In this document: in pieces, positions 58,272 through 64,000 of the stretch
Position numbering within the stretch: the first letter of the stretch is position 1
Layout of the letters: each line of letters opens with the position of its first letter
Assembly (NCBI RefSeq): GCF_006539945.1
Contig: NZ_BJNZ01000002.1
Span: 186,001-250,000 of the forward strand
From: Cellulosimicrobium cellulans
GTDB lineage: Bacteria; Actinomycetota; Actinomycetes; Actinomycetales; Cellulomonadaceae
Direction of reading: 5' to 3'
DNA: 64,000 nt
Notes under the pieces: generated by a model
What the model was told of the DNA's origin: nothing
What the model saw: the letters and a program-made list of their open reading frames with translations, nothing else
Databases searched by the model: none
Position numbers and translations under genes: made by a program

Positions 58272-58277
58272 TACGCT
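58272..58277 (+). promoter_or_regulatory. Putative leaderless -10 of metH
   Basis: TACGCT ends six bases before ATG 58284; the repeat array ends about 52 bases further upstream. Confidence 0.5.
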
Positions 58278-58283
58278 GCGAGC

Positions 58284-61200
58284 ATGCCGATCGTCGTACC
58301 CCAGGACCTCGCCGACGCCCGTTCCCGGGCCCTTGCCGACGCGCTGCGCACGCGCGTCGTCGTCGCCGACGGCGCGATGGGCACGATGATCCAGGAGCAG
58401 GACCCGAGCCTGGAGGACTACCAGGGGCTCGAGGGCTGCAACGAGATCCTCAACGTCTCACGGCCCGACATCATCGCGGCCGTGCACGACGCGTACCTCG
58501 AGGTCGGGGTCGACGCGATCGAGACGAACACGTTCGGCGCCAACTGGTCCAACCTCTCGGACTACGACATCGACGACCGCATCCGCGAGCTCGCCGCGGC
58601 CGGGGCACGGATCGCGCGCGAGCGCGCCGACGCGTTCGCGACCGACGAGCAGCCCCGGTGGGTGCTCGGCTCGATGGGGCCCGGGACCAAGCTGCCGAGC
58701 CTCGGCCACACGACGTACGCGCACCTGCGCGACACGTTCGCGGAGCAGGCCGCCGGACTGCTGGAGGGCGGGGTCGACGCGATCCTCGTCGAGACGAGCC
58801 AGGACCTGCTCCAGGCGAAGGCCGCGGTGACGGGGTCGCGGAACGCGATGCGCGACGTCGGGCGCGAGGTCCCCGTGATCGTCCAGGTGACGGTCGAGAC
58901 CACGGGCACGATGCTCATGGGCTCCGAGATCGGGGCCGCGCTCACGACCCTCCAGGCGCTCGACGTCGACGCGATCGGCCTCAACTGCGCGACCGGCCCG
59001 GCCGAGATGAGCGAGCACCTGCGGCACCTGTCGCGGCACGCGGAGATCCCCGTGACGTGCATGCCCAACGCGGGGCTCCCCGTGCTCGGCCCGAACGGTG
59101 CGTCGTACCCGCTCACGCCCGACGAGCTCGCCGCCGCGCACACGCAGTTCGTCACCGAGTTCGGTCTGGGCCTCGTGGGCGGCTGCTGCGGCACGACGCC
59201 CGAGCACCTGCGCCGCGTCGTCGAGGCGGTGCGTGCACAACCCATCGTTGAGCGGCACCCGGAGCGGGAGAACGGCGTCGCGAGCCTGTACTCGCACACC
59301 GACCTGCACCAGGACGCGTCGTTCCTCGCGATCGGCGAGCGCACCAACGCGAACGGTTCCAAGGCGTTCCGCGAGGCGATGCTCGCGGAGAACTGGGACG
59401 AGTGCGTCGAGATCGCGCGCGCCCAGACGCGCGACGGCGCGCACCTGCTCGACGTGTGCATCGACTACGTGGGGCGCGACGGCGTCGCGGACGTGAAGCA
59501 GGTCGTCTCACGCCTCGCGAGCGCGTCGACGCTCCCGCTCGTCATCGACTCGACCGAGCCCGAGGTCATCGCGGCAGGGCTCGAGCTCGTGGGCGGGCGC
59601 GCCGTCGTGAACTCGGTGAACTTCGAGGACGGCGACGGGCCGACGTCGCGGTTCGCGCGGATCATGCCGCACGTCGTCGAGCACGGGGCGGCCGTCGTCG
59701 CGCTGACGATCGACGAGGAGGGCCAGGCGCGCACCGCGGCGGGCAAGGTGGAGATCGCGACCCGGCTCGTCGAGACGCTCACGCGCGACTGGGGCATGCG
59801 CGTGGACGACATCATCGTCGACGCCCTGACGTTCCCCATCGCCACGGGCCAGGAGGAGACGCGGCGCGACGCGATCGAGACGATCGAGGCGATCCGCGAG
59901 ATCACGCGCCGCTACCCCGGCATCCACACGACACTCGGCGTCTCGAACGTGTCGTTCGGCCTCAACCCCGCGGCACGCACCGTGCTCAACTCGGTGTTCC
60001 TCCACGAGGCGGTCGAGGCCGGGCTGGACTCCGCGATCGTGCACGCGGCGAAGATCCTTCCCCTCTCGCAGATCCCCGACGAGCAGCGCGAGGCCGCGCT
60101 CGACCTCGTGTGGGACCGGCGTCGGTACGACGACGAGGGGAACCTCGTGCACGACCCGCTCGCCCGCCTGCTCGACCTGTTCGAGGGCGTGGACTCCGCG
60201 GCCCTCAAGGACGCCCGTGCCGCCGAGATGGCCGCGCTGCCCGTCGGCGAGCGCCTCGAGCGACGCATCGTCGACGGCGCGCGCAAGGGCCTGGAGGACG
60301 ACCTCGACGCCGCGATGGCGTCCGGGCTGAAGCCGCTCGAGATCGTCAACGACCACCTGCTCGAGGGCATGAAGGTCGTCGGCGACCTGTTCGGGCGCGG
60401 CGAGATGCAGCTCCCGTTCGTGCTGCAGTCCGCGGAGGCCATGAAGACGGCGGTCGCGTACCTCGAGCCGCACATGGAGAAGGTCGAGGGCGAGTCCGGG
60501 TCGAAGGGCACGATCGTGCTCGCGACCGTGCGCGGCGACGTGCACGACATCGGCAAGAACCTCGTCGACATCATCCTCACGAACAACGGCTACACGGTCG
60601 TCAACATCGGCATCAAGCAGCCGATCACCGCCATGATCGAGGCGGCCGAGCAGCACGACGCCGACGTCATCGGGATGTCGGGGCTGCTCGTGAAGTCGAC
60701 GGTCGTCATGAAGGAGAACCTCGCGGAGCTCGCCTCGCGCGGGTTGGGCGAGCGCTGGCCGGTGCTGCTCGGGGGCGCGGCGCTCACGCGCACGTACGTC
60801 GAGGACGACCTCGCGGGCCAGTTCCCCGGCGTGGTCCGGTACGCGCGCGACGCGTTCGAGGGGCTTCGGCTCATGGAGCCGCTCGTGCGCGTCGCACGCG
60901 GCGAGTCGCCCGACGCGGTCGGGCTGCCCGCCCTGAAGAAGCGCCGCCACGCGGTGGTCACCGTGACCGAGACGCCGGTCGAGGACCTGCCCGCGCGGTC
61001 CGACGTCGCGGCGGACAACCCCGTGCCCGATCCCCCGTTCTGGGGGACGCGGCTCGTGAAGGGCGTGCGCCTCGCCGACTACGCGGCGTTCCTCGACGAG
61101 CGCGCGACGTTCATGGGGCAGTGGGGGCTCAAGCCGGGGCGTGGCGACGACGGTGCGTCGTACGAGGAGCTGGTCGAGACCGAGGGCCGCCCGCGGCTCA

Positions 61201-61877
61201 ACGAGTGGCTCGACCGCATCCGGACCGAGGGCATGGTCGACCCGTCGGTCGTGTACGGGTACTTCCCGGTGTGGTCGGAGGGCGACGACGTCGTCGTCGC
61301 GCACCACGGCGCCGGGCTCGCAGGGCTGGGGGCGCCCGACGGCGGGTCAGGCGGCGAGCCGGGGACCGAGCGGCTGCGCTTCACGTTCCCGCGCCAGCGC
61401 CGAGACCGGCACCTGTGCCTCGCCGACTTCGTCAAGCCGCGGTCGTGGGTCGAGGAGACCGGCCGCTACGACGTGCTGCCCGTGCAGCTCGTCACCATGG
61501 GCGCGAGCGTCGACCAGCACACCGCGAAGCTCTTCGCCGGGAACCACTACCGCGAGTACATGGAGCTCCACGGCCTGTCCGTGCAGCTCACCGAGGCGCT
61601 GGCGGAGATGTGGCACTCGCGTGTGCGCGCCGAGCTCGGGTTCGCCGACGAGGACCCCACCGAGGTCGAGGGCATGTTCAAGCTGGAGTACCGCGGCGCC
61701 CGGTTCTCGCTCGGCTACCCCGCCTGCCCGGACATGGAGGACCGCACCAAGGTCGTCGAGCTCCTGCGCCCCGAGCGCGTGGGCGTCGAGCTCTCCGCGG
61801 AGCTCCAGCTCCACCCGGAGCAGTCGACCGACGCGTTCGTGTTCCATCACCCCGAGGCCAAGTACTTCAGCGTCTGA
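58284..61877 (+). CDS. metH: Cobalamin-dependent methionine synthase
   Basis: A 1197-residue modular enzyme that makes methionine from homocysteine and methyltetrahydrofolate with B12. Domain 1 (homocysteine) runs to about residue 330, with zinc cysteines in GLNCATGP and GGCCGTTPEH (near 300). Domain 2 (folate) starts at IGERTNANGSKAF (near 350). The B12 cap is near 690, and the cobalamin site GDVHDIGKN (DxHxxG, His near 753) near 750. The activation domain (about 900-1197) has RDRHLCLADF for AdoMet. All key motifs are intact. ATG at 58284 is chosen from the family start and a -10 six bases upstream. No cobalamin riboswitch was recognised. Confidence 0.97.
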   Translation: MPIVVPQDLADARSRALADALRTRVVVADGAMGTMIQEQDPSLEDYQGLEGCNEILNVSRPDIIAAVHDAYLEVGVDAIETNTFGANWSNLSDYDIDDRIRELAAAGARIARERADAFATDEQPRWVLGSMGPGTKLPSLGHTTYAHLRDTFAEQAAGLLEGGVDAILVETSQDLLQAKAAVTGSRNAMRDVGREVPVIVQVTVETTGTMLMGSEIGAALTTLQALDVDAIGLNCATGPAEMSEHLRHLSRHAEIPVTCMPNAGLPVLGPNGASYPLTPDELAAAHTQFVTEFGLGLVGGCCGTTPEHLRRVVEAVRAQPIVERHPERENGVASLYSHTDLHQDASFLAIGERTNANGSKAFREAMLAENWDECVEIARAQTRDGAHLLDVCIDYVGRDGVADVKQVVSRLASASTLPLVIDSTEPEVIAAGLELVGGRAVVNSVNFEDGDGPTSRFARIMPHVVEHGAAVVALTIDEEGQARTAAGKVEIATRLVETLTRDWGMRVDDIIVDALTFPIATGQEETRRDAIETIEAIREITRRYPGIHTTLGVSNVSFGLNPAARTVLNSVFLHEAVEAGLDSAIVHAAKILPLSQIPDEQREAALDLVWDRRRYDDEGNLVHDPLARLLDLFEGVDSAALKDARAAEMAALPVGERLERRIVDGARKGLEDDLDAAMASGLKPLEIVNDHLLEGMKVVGDLFGRGEMQLPFVLQSAEAMKTAVAYLEPHMEKVEGESGSKGTIVLATVRGDVHDIGKNLVDIILTNNGYTVVNIGIKQPITAMIEAAEQHDADVIGMSGLLVKSTVVMKENLAELASRGLGERWPVLLGGAALTRTYVEDDLAGQFPGVVRYARDAFEGLRLMEPLVRVARGESPDAVGLPALKKRRHAVVTVTETPVEDLPARSDVAADNPVPDPPFWGTRLVKGVRLADYAAFLDERATFMGQWGLKPGRGDDGASYEELVETEGRPRLNEWLDRIRTEGMVDPSVVYGYFPVWSEGDDVVVAHHGAGLAGLGAPDGGSGGEPGTERLRFTFPRQRRDRHLCLADFVKPRSWVEETGRYDVLPVQLVTMGASVDQHTAKLFAGNHYREYMELHGLSVQLTEALAEMWHSRVRAELGFADEDPTEVEGMFKLEYRGARFSLGYPACPDMEDRTKVVELLRPERVGVELSAELQLHPEQSTDAFVFHHPEAKYFSV

Positions 61878-61897
61878 CGCCGGCGACCGGACCGCCG

Positions 61898-62902
61898 TCA
61901 GACGGCCGTGCCGCCGTAGTGCGCGGCCAGGCGCCGCAGCCCCTCGTCGACGCTCACGGCGGGGCGCCAGTGAAGGTCGCGGCGTGTGGCCCGCTGGTCG
62001 AACCAGTGCGCGGTCGACAGCTGCTCGGCCAGGAAGCGCGTCATCGGTGGCTCGTCGGCGCCCGGGCGCACACGCCAGACGGCCTCGACCAGGCTGCCCA
62101 TTGCCCGTGCGACCCCGGCCGGGACGCGCCACCGCGGTGGCTCGACGCCGCCCGCCCGGCAGATACCCGTGAGCAGGTCGGCGACGGTGCGCGGCTCGCC
62201 GTTGGTCAGCACGTACGCGCGGCCGTGCACGTCGTGGGCGCGGTCGAGCGCGGCGAGGATGCCGTCCGCGGCGTTGTCCACGTAGAGCGTGTCGATGAGC
62301 GCCGCGCCGTGCCCCAGCAGGGGCAGGCGCCCGTCCGCCGCCCGTTCGAGCACCCGCTCGACGAGCTGGGTGTCGCCCGGCCCCCACACGAGGTGCGGAC
62401 GCACGGCGACGACGCTCGGTCCGGTCTCGCCGGACCCGTCCGGCCGCCGACGGCGGTCGCGGCCCAGGGCGAGCAGCTCGCCCGCCGCCTTGGTGCGCGC
62501 GTAGTCGCCGCGCGCGTGCCGGGGGTCGGCCGGCGTCGTGCCCGCCCCCACCAGGGACGAGCCCAGGTGCGCCACGGACGGCGAGGACACCTGCACGAAC
62601 CGCTCGACCCCGGCGCGCTCGGCCGCGTCGAGGAGCACGCGCGTGCCCTTCACGTTCACGGCGTGGAACTCCGCGGGCTCGCCCGCGAGCGAGACCTTGG
62701 CCGCGAGGTGCACGACCGCGTCGACGCCCTCGACGGAGCGTGCGACGGCCGCCGGGTCGGTCACGGACCCCCGGACGTCCTCGGCGCCCGGCACGCCGGA
62801 GGCGCGACGCTGGAGCGTGCGGACCTCGTCGCCGCGTGCGACGAGCGCACGGGCGACGGCGCCTCCGAGCAGCCCCGACGCCCCGGTCACGAGCACGGTC
62901 AC
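61898..62902 (-). CDS. NAD-dependent epimerase/dehydratase, OleD-like
   Basis: A 334-residue extended short-chain dehydrogenase. VLVTGASGLLGGAVARALV binds NAD(P); VDAVVHLAAKVS, SSPSVAH and the catalytic Tyr-x3-Lys in DYARTKAAGE are present, then VRPHLVWGPGD. GTG overlaps the stop of the upstream AMP-ligase gene (GTGA, 62899-62902). The SSPSVAH block and the coupling to an acyl ligase fit OleD, which reduces beta-keto acids in bacterial long-chain olefin synthesis. Without OleA and OleB in view this stays a proposal; a sterol- or sugar-type dehydrogenase is possible. Confidence 0.85.
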   Translation of the reverse strand: MTVLVTGASGLLGGAVARALVARGDEVRTLQRRASGVPGAEDVRGSVTDPAAVARSVEGVDAVVHLAAKVSLAGEPAEFHAVNVKGTRVLLDAAERAGVERFVQVSSPSVAHLGSSLVGAGTTPADPRHARGDYARTKAAGELLALGRDRRRRPDGSGETGPSVVAVRPHLVWGPGDTQLVERVLERAADGRLPLLGHGAALIDTLYVDNAADGILAALDRAHDVHGRAYVLTNGEPRTVADLLTGICRAGGVEPPRWRVPAGVARAMGSLVEAVWRVRPGADEPPMTRFLAEQLSTAHWFDQRATRRDLHWRPAVSVDEGLRRLAAHYGGTAV

Positions 62903-64000
62903 GGCTGCCCCACCCGCCCGCCGGCGAGGATGCCGTCCGCCCAGGCCGCAAGGCGCGCCCGGTCGATCTTGGAGTTGTGTCGCACGTCGGTGGGCATGCG
63001 CGGCACCACGAGAACGGCCGCGAGCGCCACGGGTGACACGGCGCGCACGGCGGCGGTCAGCGCCTCGGGCGCCAGCCCGGGGCGCAAGACGCCGGGCACG
63101 GTCTCGACCACCACGACCGCCTGCTGCAGGCCCGCAGGCCCGACGCCGACGACGGCGGCCCGCCGCACCTGCGCGACCCGCTCCACGTGCTGCTCCGGCC
63201 CCACGGGCGCCAGCGGGCCGTCGGCGGTGCGGAGCACGTGCGCGAGCCGCCCCTCGATCCACAGGCGGCCCTGCGCGTCGAGGTGCCCGACGTCGCCGGT
63301 GCGGTGCCAGTGCCCGGGCGGGGTGCCGCGCTCGGCGGCCTGGTCGGTGAGCCACAGGCGGTCGTAGCGCTCCTTGAGGTGCCCGGCCCGCACGAGGACC
63401 TCGCCGAGCACGCCGGGCGCGTCCGACGGCACGCCGGTCGCGGCGCCGTCGTCGTCGAGCGCGCTGACGAGCACGTCCGCCCCGGGCACGGGGCGGCCCA
63501 CGCACACGCCCGCGTCGGGGGCCGCGGCGGCGTCGCGGATGCCGTCGAGCGTGACGTCCGTGACCAGCAGGCACTCCGTCATCCCGTACGGGGTGTGCGC
63601 GGTGGCGGCGGGCATGAGCTCGGCGGCCGAACCGAGCAGCTCGGGCGAGATCGGCGCGCCCGTGGAGAGGAACGTGCGCACGCGCGCGAGGGCGGTGCGG
63701 TCGGCGGCGTCGAGCGCGTCGGCGGTCGCGACCACGTTGAGGATCGCGGCGGGTGAGAGGAAGACGATGCGCGCGTCCGACGCGCGCACGGCGTCGGCGA
63801 CGGCCCGGGCGGTGAGCGTGCGCGGCGAGGAGACGTCCATGCGCGGCGTCACCGACCGGGTGCCGAGCGCGGGCCCGAGCAGCGCGAACGGGGCGAAGCC
63901 CGTGACGAGTCCGGTGTCGGGGCCGACGTCGAAGTGCTCGGCGAGCGTGTCCCGCAAGGCGGAGAGGCGGGCGTGCGAGTACACGACGCCCTTGGCCGGG
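62899..64000 (-). CDS. AMP-dependent acyl synthetase (OleC-like), N-terminus outside window
   Basis: The C-terminal 366 residues of an adenylate-forming enzyme; the frame is open to the window end (the last visible residues read AKGVVYSHARL, the P-loop-like motif region). Visible motifs: TPYGMTECLLV (A5), RTGDVGHLDAQGRLWIEGR (A7-A8, with the hinge), and DVRHNSKIDRARLAAWA at the end. That terminal DxRHNxKI pattern is, as I recall it, characteristic of OleC, which forms beta-lactones from beta-hydroxy acids. The gene is coupled to an OleD-like reductase. Which acyl substrate is used cannot be seen. Confidence 0.85.
   Translation of the reverse strand, partial: PAKGVVYSHARLSALRDTLAEHFDVGPDTGLVTGFAPFALLGPALGTRSVTPRMDVSSPRTLTARAVADAVRASDARIVFLSPAAILNVVATADALDAADRTALARVRTFLSTGAPISPELLGSAAELMPAATAHTPYGMTECLLVTDVTLDGIRDAAAAPDAGVCVGRPVPGADVLVSALDDDGAATGVPSDAPGVLGEVLVRAGHLKERYDRLWLTDQAAERGTPPGHWHRTGDVGHLDAQGRLWIEGRLAHVLRTADGPLAPVGPEQHVERVAQVRRAAVVGVGPAGLQQAVVVVETVPGVLRPGLAPEALTAAVRAVSPVALAAVLVVPRMPTDVRHNSKIDRARLAAWADGILAGGRVGQP

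Noticed and set aside
58104-58283. N-terminal extension of MetH through the repeat array
   Set aside because: The frame is open only by composition; the family start and a -10 at 58272 support ATG 58284.
1-64000. CRISPR array, prophage, insertion sequence, tRNA or rRNA
   Set aside because: No regularly spaced repeats of suitable length, no transposase, integrase or phage structural gene, and no tRNA or rRNA signature was found on either strand.

Overview
The window comes from a chromosome of very high GC content. Gene content (InhA-type FabI, imuA'-imuB-dnaE2 with an actinobacterial SOS box, HelR, IdeR-type iron boxes, GlgA/GlgC, DUF3099, DUF6318, SURF1) points to an actinobacterium, most likely Micrococcales and perhaps the Cellulomonas/Cellulosimicrobium group. 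That placement is inference from gene content and codon bias; no rRNA or tRNA gene is present. No phage, insertion sequence or CRISPR array was seen, and the region reads as ordinary chromosome with a few accessory modules.

Layout. 1-1.5 kb: a membrane protein and a repeat-bearing lipoprotein, translationally coupled. 1.5-8 kb: the SOS mutasome imuA'-imuB-dnaE2 behind a perfect LexA box. 8.3-11.4 kb: a YbaK-type deacylase and a HelR-type RNA-polymerase helicase behind a rifamycin-associated element. 11.5-16.9 kb: a siderophore uptake set (reductase, fused double permease, binding lipoprotein, ATPase) with two iron boxes. 16.9-23.2 kb: a phosphatase-fold protein, a nucleotidyltransferase, a SRPBCC protein, a hydrolase, a second HelD-like helicase and an RNA methyltransferase. 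23.2-24 kb: a Phd/PIN toxin-antitoxin pair. 24-29.1 kb: a P-type ATPase facing a glycosyltransferase/GtrA fusion and a phosphodiester glycosidase. 29.2-32 kb: a persulfide-response operon (CoA-disulfide reductase-rhodanese, rhodanese, a 38-residue cysteine-rich protein, CstR). 32-36.9 kb: TetR plus a heterodimeric ABC exporter. 37-40.6 kb: stomatin/NfeD, then a soluble ABC ATPase divergent from an unknown protein. 40.7-42.2 kb: DUF6318 lipoprotein and a PKD-like secreted protein. 42.3-46.3 kb: divergent glycogen genes glgA and glgC, each coupled to a partner (SRPBCC, SerB). 46.3-48.5 kb: fabG, fabI, sixA. 48.7-50.3 kb: DUF3099, a small Cys/His protein and SURF1. 50.4-54.1 kb: an ABC-2 transporter with its two-component system. 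54.2-64 kb: ABC-F, a zinc metallopeptidase, a GNAT protein, metH behind a four-copy symmetric repeat, and an OleD/OleC-like pair cut by the window end.

Two themes run through the window. Many genes have a TANNNT-like -10 hexamer 6-7 bases before an ATG/GTG and no Shine-Dalgarno sequence, which suggests leaderless transcripts; this helped choose starts, and both iron boxes lie exactly on such -10s. Within operons, ATGA/GTGA overlaps are the rule. The most interesting items are the cysteine-rich micro-protein in the CstR operon, the symmetric repeat array before metH, the combined iron-box and CRP-like promoters, the palindromic -10 shared by two divergent genes, and the RAE-helR unit.
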